A stretch of 13,195 bases of DNA. It comes from Pelobacter sp. UBA6812 (lineage in GTDB: Bacteria > Desulfobacterota > Desulfuromonadia > Desulfuromonadales > Syntrophotaleaceae). Below, piece after piece: positions 5,258-11,781 of the stretch (positions are counted from its first letter, which is position 1; every line of letters starts with the position of its first letter). The notes under the pieces were generated by a model. The model did no database searches and was not told where the DNA came from. It was given only the letters and a program-made list of their open reading frames with translations. Location: contig DKEW01000026.1 of assembly GCA_002452265.1 (NCBI GenBank), forward strand, positions 9,412 to 22,606, given 5' to 3'. A program made the position numbers and the translations under genes.

Positions 5258-7810
5258 ATGGAAGAGCGTTACGACGCTGGCAGCATTGAAGGTAAATGGC
5301 AGAAACGTTGGGAAGAGGATAAAACCTTCAAGGCGCAGAAGGATGACAGGGAAAAGTATTATCTGCTGGAGATGTTCCCTTATCCTTCCGGGCGTATTCA
5401 CATGGGACATGTACGCAACTACTCCATTGGCGACGTAGTCGCGCGTTTCAAACGTCTGCAGGGTTATAATGTGTTGCATCCCATGGGGTGGGATGCCTTT
5501 GGCATGCCCGCTGAAAATGCTGCCATTCAGCATGGTATCCATCCTGGTAAGTGGACGTATGAAAACATCGCCAACATGCGAGCCCAGATCAAAAAAATGG
5601 GGTTCTCGTACGATTGGGATCGCGAATTGGCGACCTGCCATCCTGAATATTACCGCTGGGAGCAACTGATCTTTCTCAAAATGCTTGAAAAAGGACTGGC
5701 TTATAAAAAAAGCTCCTTTGTCAACTGGTGCCCCGAGTGTCAGACGGTTTTGGCCAATGAACAGGTTGAAAACGACGCATGCTGGCGTTGCTCTACCGAA
5801 GTTGAGCAAAAAGAGTTGGAACAGTGGTTTTTTAAAATCACCGATTATGCACAAGAACTGTTGGATGACACCTATAAGCTGACCGGTTGGCCTGAGCCAG
5901 TGTTGACCATGCAGCGTAATTGGATAGGTCGTTCGACCGGGTGTGAAATTGATTTTCCGGTCGTGGACTCCGATCTGAAAATCAAGGTTTTTACTACCCG
6001 TCCGGACACCCTTTACGGTGCCACATTCATGAGTCTCGCCGCAGAACACCCTTTGGCCATGACATTGGCCTCCAATGAATACAGAACCGAGGTCGAGGCG
6101 TTTATCGCCAAAGTTCGTGACCAGGACAAGCTTAAGCGAACCAGTGATGATGTTGTCAAAGAAGGCATTTTTACCGGTTCCTACAGCATTAACCCTGTAA
6201 ACGGTCGCCGTATCCCCATCTATCTGGCCAATTTTGTTCTGATGGATTACGGGACCGGTGCTGTTATGGCAGTTCCTACGCACGATCAGCGTGATTTTGA
6301 GTTTGCAACCAAATATGACATTCCCAAGGTTGTCGTTATTCAACCCGAAGGTCAAACACTCGATCCGCTGGACATGACCGAGGCCTGGACTGATGCTGGC
6401 ATCCTGGTTAATTCCGGCCCTTTCGACGGACTGGATAATGTCACGGCCAAAGAGAAAATAGCTGCATACCTCGAGGAACAGGGCATCGGTTGTAAAACTA
6501 TTAATTATCGTTTGCGTGACTGGGGTGTTTCCAGGCAGCGTTACTGGGGAACGCCGATCCCCGTTATTTATTGTCCCCAGTGTGGTCCGGTGGCTGTTCC
6601 CGAGAAGGATTTGCCGGTTCTGCTTCCCATGGATGTGGAAATTAGCGGTGAAGGTGGCAGTCCACTCGCAAGGCATCAGTCTTTTCTGAATGTCTCCTGT
6701 CCGACCTGTGGCAGCGATGCTCGCCGGGAAACGGATACGTTCGACACCTTTGTGGAGAGCTCCTGGTATTTTGCCCGCTACGCCTGCCCGCGGTTTGATG
6801 CCGGCCCGCTGGACCGGGACGCTGTTGATCATTGGCTGCCTGTCGACCAGTATATTGGTGGGATCGAGCATGCAGTTATGCATCTGTTATATGCGCGATT
6901 CTTTACCAAGGTTATGCGTGATCTTGGGTTGGTGTCGCAGGATGAACCGTTTAAAAACCTCCTGACTCAGGGCATGGTGTGCATGGAAACGACCTCCTGC
7001 CCGGAGCATGGCTGGCTATATCCTGAGCAGCTGGTTGATGGCAAGTGCGCCCTTTGTGGGGCCGTTGCCATAACCGGTCGCAATGAGAAGATGAGTAAGT
7101 CCAAGAAGAACGTGGTTGACCCCGATCAGCTTATTTCAACCTATGGGGCGGATACGGCCCGGCTTTTTTCGTTGTTTGCAGCGCCGCCGGAAAAAGATCT
7201 CGAATGGAATGAGCAGGGTGTCGAAGGTTGCTATCGTTTTCTGAACCGCGTCTGGAGGGCGGTATATGATAACCTCGGGCGTATTTCCGGGGTTGAGATC
7301 CCTGCGTCTGCAGAAGGTCCTGCCAGGAATTTGCGTCGTCAAGTCCATCGCACCATCAAAAAGGTTACAGAGGATATCGATGGTAGCTTTCATTTCAACA
7401 CGGCCATAGCTTCGGTCATGGAGTTGGTCAACGCCATTTATGGTTTTGAAAAACGGGATGAATATCCCGGAATCATGCGCGAAGCTCTGGAGTCTCTGGT
7501 GCGGCTTTTGGCACCGTTTGTCCCGCACGTGTGCGAAGAGTTGTGGGTCTGTCTTGGTCATGAGGGCGGTATTGAAGCCGCCGGTTGGCCAACCTGGGAT
7601 GCCGCCGCATTGATTGAAGATGAAATGACCATTGTGGTTCAGGTCAACGGAAAAGTCCGCGGTAAGGTGACTGTAGCTGCCGGTGCAGATAACGAGACGG
7701 TGCAGCAGGCAGCGTTGGCGGAGGGCAATGTGGTTCGCTTTCTGGAGGGAAAATCTGTGCGCAAAGTAGTCGTTGTTCCCGGTCGTCTGGTGAGCATTGT
7801 CGCATCATGA
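5258..7810 (+). CDS. leuS: Leucyl-tRNA synthetase
   Basis: This class I synthetase charges tRNA-Leu with leucine using ATP. From ATG 5258 it has 850 residues, close to the bacterial norm. Active-site signatures are HMGH at 48-51 and KMSKS at 611-615. A zinc ribbon has C158/C161/C175/C178, and further CPxC pairs occur around residues 450 and 490 and near the insertion before KMSKS. The CP1 editing domain includes TTRPD at 246-250, GTG at 332-334 and THDQRD with D343/D346. D421-W422 starts the conserved DWGVSRQRYWG block. The C-terminus (VQVNGKVRGKV onwards) is the usual small terminal domain. The reading frame is open back to GTG 5186, but GGAGGG at 5247-5252 and the family N-terminus MEERYDAGSIEGKWQ mark 5258 as the start. 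Its stop overlaps lptE. Confidence 0.97.
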   Translation: MEERYDAGSIEGKWQKRWEEDKTFKAQKDDREKYYLLEMFPYPSGRIHMGHVRNYSIGDVVARFKRLQGYNVLHPMGWDAFGMPAENAAIQHGIHPGKWTYENIANMRAQIKKMGFSYDWDRELATCHPEYYRWEQLIFLKMLEKGLAYKKSSFVNWCPECQTVLANEQVENDACWRCSTEVEQKELEQWFFKITDYAQELLDDTYKLTGWPEPVLTMQRNWIGRSTGCEIDFPVVDSDLKIKVFTTRPDTLYGATFMSLAAEHPLAMTLASNEYRTEVEAFIAKVRDQDKLKRTSDDVVKEGIFTGSYSINPVNGRRIPIYLANFVLMDYGTGAVMAVPTHDQRDFEFATKYDIPKVVVIQPEGQTLDPLDMTEAWTDAGILVNSGPFDGLDNVTAKEKIAAYLEEQGIGCKTINYRLRDWGVSRQRYWGTPIPVIYCPQCGPVAVPEKDLPVLLPMDVEISGEGGSPLARHQSFLNVSCPTCGSDARRETDTFDTFVESSWYFARYACPRFDAGPLDRDAVDHWLPVDQYIGGIEHAVMHLLYARFFTKVMRDLGLVSQDEPFKNLLTQGMVCMETTSCPEHGWLYPEQLVDGKCALCGAVAITGRNEKMSKSKKNVVDPDQLISTYGADTARLFSLFAAPPEKDLEWNEQGVEGCYRFLNRVWRAVYDNLGRISGVEIPASAEGPARNLRRQVHRTIKKVTEDIDGSFHFNTAIASVMELVNAIYGFEKRDEYPGIMREALESLVRLLAPFVPHVCEELWVCLGHEGGIEAAGWPTWDAAALIEDEMTIVVQVNGKVRGKVTVAAGADNETVQQAALAEGNVVRFLEGKSVRKVVVVPGRLVSIVAS

Positions 7811-8319
7811 TGACGCGAAATCTGATCGGTCTATTGCTGATACTGAGTCTGTTTGGCTGCGGTTATCATTTGCAAGGCAAGGGAGATACGCTGCCTGCCG
7901 GGGTACGCTATGTTCATGTTGCCATTTTGCATAATGCTACCTATGAGCCGTTTTTGGAAAACGCGGTGACCGGAGCGTTGCTTGATCGCCTGATCAGAAG
8001 TCCCGGGGTTGAGTTGGTCGATGATCCGGCTATGGCCGATGCGCTATTGACGGGGACGGTTACGCAATATACCAGCAATTCCCTGTCGTATGATGGCAGG
8101 GACCGTATTGCCGAGTACCGGGCGCGCATGACCGTGGAGGTTGCGTTGCGGCAAGCCGACAACGCACAAGTTCTTTGGAAGGGTCGTTCCAGTTGGACCG
8201 AGGATTATGTTGCCGATACGGATAAGGCTCTTGAAGATGATCGCGAAAAAGCGGCTATCGAAGAAATCGCACAGCGGTTGGCCGATGATATCTATTCCCG
8301 CATGGTAGATGATTTTTGA
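7807..8319 (+). CDS. lptE: LPS-assembly lipoprotein LptE
   Basis: The 170-residue protein begins with a lipoprotein signal peptide: a basic N-terminus, a hydrophobic LIGLLLILSL stretch and the lipobox LFGC with C18 as the lipidated residue. The mature start GYHLQGKGDTLPAGVRYVHVAILHNATYEP fits the LptE/RlpB family, as do later parts such as ADALLTGTVTQY and the C-terminal AAIEEIAQRLADDIYSRM. LptE plugs the LptD barrel and helps insert LPS into the outer leaflet of the outer membrane. The start overlaps the leuS stop as ATGA (7807-7810), which implies translational coupling. A second ATG at 7810 is possible. The leuS-lptE-holA order is a common conserved neighbourhood, which supports the assignment of this low-similarity family. 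Confidence 0.88.
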   Translation: MMTRNLIGLLLILSLFGCGYHLQGKGDTLPAGVRYVHVAILHNATYEPFLENAVTGALLDRLIRSPGVELVDDPAMADALLTGTVTQYTSNSLSYDGRDRIAEYRARMTVEVALRQADNAQVLWKGRSSWTEDYVADTDKALEDDREKAAIEEIAQRLADDIYSRMVDDF

Positions 8320-8330
8320 ACCGCTCTCGA

Positions 8331-8340
8331 AAGGGTGGGG
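8331..8340 (+). promoter_or_regulatory. Ribosome binding site that decides the holA start
   Basis: The purine-rich AAGGGTGGGG just before GTG 8343 is the only site resembling a Shine-Dalgarno sequence near the holA N-terminus. The alternative TTG at 8316, which overlaps the lptE stop, has only a T-rich stretch upstream. Confidence 0.5.
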
Positions 8341-8342
8341 AT

Positions 8343-9335
8343 GTGACGCCTGGTGAATTGAAAAAGCGATTGCGGGAGAAACAAATCCCCGGGCTGCTAT
8401 TTTTATACGGCGAAGAGACCTTTTTCATCGAACGCATTCTGCGCGAGATCGTTGAAAAAACGGTACCTTTGGAAGCCCGCGATTTTAATTTGCAGGTTTT
8501 CCATGGTAAGGATTGTCGTGCTGCAAGTGTATTGGATTCGGCACGCACATTCCCAGCGTTCAGTCCGGTGCGTTTGGTGGTGGTTCGTGATGCCCAGAAC
8601 CTGCCAGCTGCGGAACTTGATCAGTTTCTTTCCTATCTGAACAATCCCGTTCCCGAAACGATATTGGTATTCACTGGAGATAAGGTTGACGGCCGTCGCA
8701 AATTTTATCAGGTTTTTAAAAGTACCGGTGTGTTGGTTGAGTTTAAAAAACTGTACGATAACCAGATACCAGGCTTTGTAAAGGATCAAGCTGGGGACGC
8801 CGGGTTTTCCTTTACAGAGGATGCCCTGGCCCTTTTTTGCAAACGTGTCGGTTCTCATCTCCAGGAAATCTGCGGTGAGTTAAGCAAATTGCGCAATTAC
8901 CTCGGTGAGCGTAATGTTGCTGAGCCGAGTGATATTTTGGCTGTGGTAACTGACAGTCGGGTCGATAGTGTGTTTGAGCTAAGCGATGCGGTTGGAAGAA
9001 AGGATGTCGGCCTGGCATTAAGGCTTCTGCATCGTTTGTTGGTTGAGGGGGTTGCCCCTTTGCTTATCCTGGCCATGCTCACCAGGCATTTTCGCCAGTT
9101 ATGGAAAGCTCACGAGTTGCTGAGGCAGCGTGTTCCGGAAAAAGAAATGGCGCGCCGTATTGGCATCAATCCTTATTTTCTCACAGGGATACTCGTACAG
9201 GCTCGACGCATTTCCTCAGATAATTTTAGGGGTATTTTTGAATCGTTGTTGGAAAGCGATCTTGCGTTGAAATCCAGCGGTTCGCCTCCAGCTGCGGTGC
9301 TTGAATCTTTGGTGTTGCGATTGGCGGCAGGGTAG
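8343..9335 (+). CDS. holA: DNA polymerase III delta subunit
   Basis: From GTG 8343 the protein has 330 residues, near the usual 330-345 for HolA. Delta is the clamp-loader subunit that opens the beta sliding clamp. The N-terminus MTPGELKKRLREKQIPGLLFLYGEETFFIERILREI is typical. PVRLVVVRDAQNLP, ETILVFTGDKVDGRRKFYQ and LVEFKKLYDNQIPGFV follow as in the AAA+-like domains. The C-terminal collar region includes ILAVVTDSRVDSVFELSDAVGRKD and APLLILAMLTRHFRQLWKAHEL. Delta normally lacks a working Walker A motif, and none is visible here. The frame is open back to TTG 8316 (339 residues), but the extra residues NRSRKGGDV look unlike the family and lack a ribosome binding site. It ends the leuS operon, followed by a strong terminator. 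Confidence 0.92.
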   Translation: MTPGELKKRLREKQIPGLLFLYGEETFFIERILREIVEKTVPLEARDFNLQVFHGKDCRAASVLDSARTFPAFSPVRLVVVRDAQNLPAAELDQFLSYLNNPVPETILVFTGDKVDGRRKFYQVFKSTGVLVEFKKLYDNQIPGFVKDQAGDAGFSFTEDALALFCKRVGSHLQEICGELSKLRNYLGERNVAEPSDILAVVTDSRVDSVFELSDAVGRKDVGLALRLLHRLLVEGVAPLLILAMLTRHFRQLWKAHELLRQRVPEKEMARRIGINPYFLTGILVQARRISSDNFRGIFESLLESDLALKSSGSPPAAVLESLVLRLAAG

Positions 9336-9345
9336 TATATTAGAT

Positions 9346-9373
9346 AAAAAAAGGGGCCTTAAAGGCCCCTTTT
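9346..9373. terminator. Bidirectional terminator between holA and rpsT
   Basis: AAAAGGGGCC (9349-9358) pairs with GGCCCCTTTT (9364-9373) around a TTAAA loop. A runs on the left and T runs on the right let it act as a rho-independent terminator in both directions. It fits the convergent arrangement: it ends the leuS-lptE-holA transcript and the rpsT transcript. Confidence 0.92.
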
Positions 9374-9396
9374 CTCTTGATATCTTGCTGCTATGT

Positions 9397-9660
9397 TCAG
9401 CCCAGGGTGTTGACAAGTTTGACCAGACGCGAAATCTTGCGGCTGGCAGTTGCTTTATGGATAACACCCTTGGTGGCAGCTTTATCGATGAAAGGCACGG
9501 CGCGCTCTAATGCGGTCTTGGCATCTTCAAGATTGCCAGCAGTAACAGCAGTACGTACCTGCTTGACGAACGTGCGCATGGTGCTACGGATATGGGTGTT
9601 GCGGGCGTAACGTACCGCCGCCTGACGATTTCTTTTCAGAGCGGATTTGTGGTTGGCCAA
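9397..9660 (-). CDS. rpsT: 30S ribosomal protein S20
   Basis: The 87-residue basic protein is S20, a primary 16S rRNA-binding protein of the small subunit. The N-terminus reads ANHKSALKRNRQAAVRYARN after the initiator. The remaining helices (STMRTFVKQVRTAVTAGN, AKTALERAVPFIDKAATKGVIHKATASRKISRLVKLVN) match the helical-bundle family. The start is TTG at 9660-9658, giving MANHKSALK, with CGGAGG (9672-9667) six bases upstream. A TTG at 9681 would add seven residues, but it would lie upstream of this ribosome binding site and does not fit the family. It is transcribed alone, opposite to all other genes here, and ends at the bidirectional terminator. Confidence 0.96.
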   Translation of the reverse strand: MANHKSALKRNRQAAVRYARNTHIRSTMRTFVKQVRTAVTAGNLEDAKTALERAVPFIDKAATKGVIHKATASRKISRLVKLVNTLG

Positions 9661-9710
9661 GGTTTGCCTCCGTTTTAACAAAATAGGTTATATGGTTTTA
9701 TCTACGTTGG

Positions 9711-9749
9711 AAGTCATCTGCGCGAAAGGAAAATTCCATTTGATGACTT
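9711..9749 (-). promoter_or_regulatory. Hairpin at the 5' end of the rpsT leader RNA
   Basis: On the minus strand AAGTCATC (9749-9742) is perfectly complementary to GATGACTT (9718-9711), with a 23-base loop that contains a small inner GGAATTTTCC palindrome. If transcription starts about 7 bases after the -10, near 9750, the stem lies at the extreme 5' end of a roughly 90-base leader. It may stabilise the mRNA or form part of an S20 feedback site; that role is inference. Confidence 0.5.
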
Positions 9750-9756
9750 GGTGCGT

Positions 9757-9785
9757 TTTATAACACCAGCGGCAGTAATAGTCAA
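9757..9785 (-). promoter_or_regulatory. rpsT promoter
   Basis: On the minus strand TTGACT (9785-9780), a 17-base spacer and TATAAA (9762-9757) form a near-consensus sigma-70 promoter. It gives an rpsT leader of about 90 bases. This strength suits a ribosomal protein gene. Confidence 0.75.
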
Positions 9786-9819
9786 GTTAACAAACACTTA
9801 TGTAATGTAGAAAAAACAT

Positions 9820-9840
9820 CATATAACAACATGTTATATG
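9820..9840. repeat. Perfect 9+3+9 inverted repeat, operator-like
   Basis: CATATAACA (9820-9828) and TGTTATATG (9832-9840) are perfect complements around ACA. The arms are AT-rich with no T run after them, so this looks more like a dimeric repressor site than a terminator. It lies in the rpsT-murJ divergent spacer, 35-55 bases upstream of the rpsT -35 and about 70 bases before murJ. The half-site GTTATATG recurs at 9687-9694 in the rpsT leader. No known regulator consensus was recognised. Confidence 0.5.
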
Positions 9841-9866
9841 CAGTAGATATTGAATTAAAATAAAAT
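9832..9866 (+). promoter_or_regulatory. Possible murJ promoter region
   Basis: Two overlapping -10-like TAAAAT hexamers lie at 9856-9861 and 9861-9866 in a very AT-rich stretch. No good -35 is present at the right distance; the best for the first is TGTTAT at 9832, inside the inverted repeat. If real, the operator-like repeat would overlap the -35. This is weakly supported. Confidence 0.25.
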
Positions 9867-9909
9867 AATCCCGTTAAAGTGGTGCATTATTTTCAGGAGT
9901 GAATGGGGA

Positions 9910-11481
9910 ATGAAGGAAAAAGGTGAAATTACTCGGGCGACTGGTGTTATGGGGTTGGCTACCGGCTTGAGTCGCATTTTTGGACTGGTGCGGGATGTGG
10001 TTGTTGCCCGTCTCTTTGGGGCCGGATTTGGCGCCGATGCCTTTTTTATGGCATTTACCATACCTAATCTGTTGAGACGTTTTTTTGCTGAAGGGTCCTT
10101 AACCGCCGCTTTTGTACCAACGTTTTCTCGCGTTCATCATACCCAGGGGGAAGAAGAGGGAAGGCGGGTAGCCAATATATGCTGGACACTGTTATTGTTG
10201 GTCATGGTTGTAGTGACTTTGTGTGGCATAGTCGCTTCTCCCTGGATTGTGCGTGTAATCGGGTACGGTTTCGGTTCGGTTCCCGGTAAGCTGGAGTTGA
10301 CTAATTTCCTGAACCAACTGATGTTTCCCTATATCTTTTTTGTCAGTCTGTTGGCTCTCGCAACCGGCATCCTTAATGTGCTTGGGCATTATTTCTGGCC
10401 ATCGGTTTCACCTGTCTTGCTTAATCTTGCCATGATTGTTTCAGGATATTATTTGGCGGATTACTTTGACGCGCCGGTTACTGCCCTTGCCATTGGTGTT
10501 TTGATTGGTGGTTTTTTGCAGTTGGCCTTTCAGTTTCCCGTGTTGAAACGACATGGAGTTAGCTTTAAACTCGATTTCCATTTTCGCCATCCTGTGGTTT
10601 TGAGGGTAGTCAGGCTGATGATGCCTGGTTTGGTCGGCGTGGCTATTTACCAGATAAATATTGTGGTGACAAGGCTGCTGGCTTCCTTTCTGCCTGAAGG
10701 CAGTGTTTCCTACCTCTATTTTGGGCAACGCTTATTTGAATTTCCGCAGGGCATTTTTGTCGTCTCCCTGGCACAGGCCGTACTTCCTGCCATGAGCCGG
10801 CAGGTTGCAACCGGTGATGAGCAGGGTTTTAAGGACTCGCTAAGGTTTGCCCTTGTGTTGATTGGGTTGTTTACCTTGCCGGCCACGGTTGGCTTGATTT
10901 TTTGCTCGGTACCTGTGTATAGCTTGTTTTTTATGCATGGAGCCTTCGAATATGCGGATGTCCTGCAGTCATCCATCGTGTTGGCAGCTTATGCGCCGGG
11001 TCTGCTATTCGTTGGCGTAAGTCGTGTTGTGGTGCCAAGTTTTTACGCCATGAATGATACCCGTACGCCGGTCTGGGTGTCATTCTGGACGCTATTGGTA
11101 AATGCCGGTCTCGGCATATTGCTTATGAAACCGTTTCAGCATGTGGGGTTGGCTATGGCCTTAACCCTTGCCTCTGTGTTTAATTGCGGAGTGCTGTTGT
11201 TCTTGCTACGAAGAAAGCTTGGGCCTCTTGGCCTGAAGCATGTTGCGTTTTCCATGTTTCGTGTTGTCCCGGTCACGTTTCTGATGGCAGCTTTTGTCTA
11301 TGTGGTGGTACAAAACGGGCAATGGGGTGTAGCAGGAAGTTTCTGGTATAAACTGGTGTTGCTTGGCTCTGCCGTCATAGGTGGTGGCGGTATATATGCG
11401 GTCGGATGTATTGTAATGCGGGTTCCTGAAGCAAGCCAAGCATCCGAGTTTATCAAGCGTAAATTGCAGAGGCAGGCATGA
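9910..11481 (+). CDS. murJ: Lipid II flippase MurJ
   Basis: The 523-residue integral membrane protein of the MOP superfamily has many hydrophobic segments, consistent with about 14 membrane helices. It moves lipid-linked peptidoglycan precursor across the inner membrane. The N-terminus aligns by eye with E. coli MurJ: R22, R28, D43, R56 and E61 fall at the positions of E. coli R18, R24, D39, R52 and E57. These lie within LSRIFGLVRD, GADAFFMAF and IPNLLRRFFAEG. Later hallmarks include YLYFGQRLFEFPQGIFVVSLAQAVLPAMSR. The family is also called MviN. The start is ATG 9910; the ribosome binding site is AGGAG at 9895-9899 or the closer GGGG at 9905-9908. It is divergent from rpsT and has no same-strand partner before the tRNA. 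No strong terminator follows, only a T8 run at 11552-11559 without a GC stem. Confidence 0.95.
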   Translation: MKEKGEITRATGVMGLATGLSRIFGLVRDVVVARLFGAGFGADAFFMAFTIPNLLRRFFAEGSLTAAFVPTFSRVHHTQGEEEGRRVANICWTLLLLVMVVVTLCGIVASPWIVRVIGYGFGSVPGKLELTNFLNQLMFPYIFFVSLLALATGILNVLGHYFWPSVSPVLLNLAMIVSGYYLADYFDAPVTALAIGVLIGGFLQLAFQFPVLKRHGVSFKLDFHFRHPVVLRVVRLMMPGLVGVAIYQINIVVTRLLASFLPEGSVSYLYFGQRLFEFPQGIFVVSLAQAVLPAMSRQVATGDEQGFKDSLRFALVLIGLFTLPATVGLIFCSVPVYSLFFMHGAFEYADVLQSSIVLAAYAPGLLFVGVSRVVVPSFYAMNDTRTPVWVSFWTLLVNAGLGILLMKPFQHVGLAMALTLASVFNCGVLLFLLRRKLGPLGLKHVAFSMFRVVPVTFLMAAFVYVVVQNGQWGVAGSFWYKLVLLGSAVIGGGGIYAVGCIVMRVPEASQASEFIKRKLQRQA

Positions 11482-11560
11482 GAAAGTTGCTGTCGATTTG
11501 AATTTGCAAGGATGTTAGAGCTTGAAAAGAGAATTTTTCCCTATGCCGTGATTTTTTTTA

Positions 11561-11596
11561 CAGGTATGATGTAAAACATGTTGACACACATACCTG
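11561..11596. repeat. 8-base inverted repeat flanking the tRNA-Val -35
   Basis: CAGGTATG (11561-11568) and CATACCTG (11589-11596) are perfect complements 20 bases apart. Between them lie a small ATGT/ACAT repeat and the TTGACA -35 of the tRNA promoter. It could be a regulator site or a chance repeat. Confidence 0.35.
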
Positions 11597-11610
11597 CGTT
11601 TTGATATTAA
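11581..11610 (+). promoter_or_regulatory. Promoter of the tRNA-Val gene
   Basis: A perfect TTGACA (11581-11586) is followed by overlapping -10 candidates, GATATT (11603-11608, 16-base spacer) or TATTAA (11605-11610, 18-base spacer). The GC-rich stretch GCCCCGTCG just after resembles the discriminator of stable-RNA promoters that respond to ppGpp. It lies about 20 bases before the mature tRNA. Confidence 0.6.
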
Positions 11611-11631
11611 TTTGCCCCGTCGCAGTTTTGT

Positions 11632-11706
<75 letters not shown>

Positions 11707-11733
11707 TATACTACAAACACCGCGCGTATAGTC

Positions 11734-11758
11734 GAGGCATCTTCGGATGCCTCTTTTT
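11734..11758 (+). terminator. Rho-independent terminator after tRNA-Val
   Basis: GAGGCATC (11734-11741) and GATGCCTC (11746-11753) form an eight-pair stem capped by a TTCG tetraloop and followed by five T. It should end the tRNA transcript. It lies only 23 bases before the thrS start, so it may also control read-through into thrS. Confidence 0.93.
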
Positions 11759-11764
11759 ATTCGC

Positions 11765-11768
11765 GGAG
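11765..11768 (+). promoter_or_regulatory. thrS ribosome binding site (start ambiguity)
   Basis: GGAG at 11765-11768 is 13 bases before ATG 11782 but only 7 before an in-frame GTG at 11776. By spacing, GTG 11776 (adding two residues) is the better initiator. By alignment with the family N-terminus, ATG 11782 is equally acceptable. Confidence 0.45.
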
Positions 11769-11781
11769 AAAGTGAGTGGTC

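Noticed and set aside
5153..6883. 576-codon open frame on the minus strand opposite leuS
   Set aside because: It lies fully antisense to a gene with every LeuRS motif, its translation resembles no protein family, and it has no sign of a promoter or ribosome binding site. It is a composition shadow of leuS codon use.
8316..8342. holA start at TTG 8316 overlapping the lptE stop
   Set aside because: No Shine-Dalgarno sequence precedes it. The family N-terminus MTPGELKK begins at GTG 8343, which has a purine-rich site upstream.
11482..11560. murJ terminator at the T8 run (11552-11559)
   Set aside because: The bases before the T run form no stable GC stem; only a short AT-rich pairing (GAAAA/TTTTC) is possible, so it is not called.
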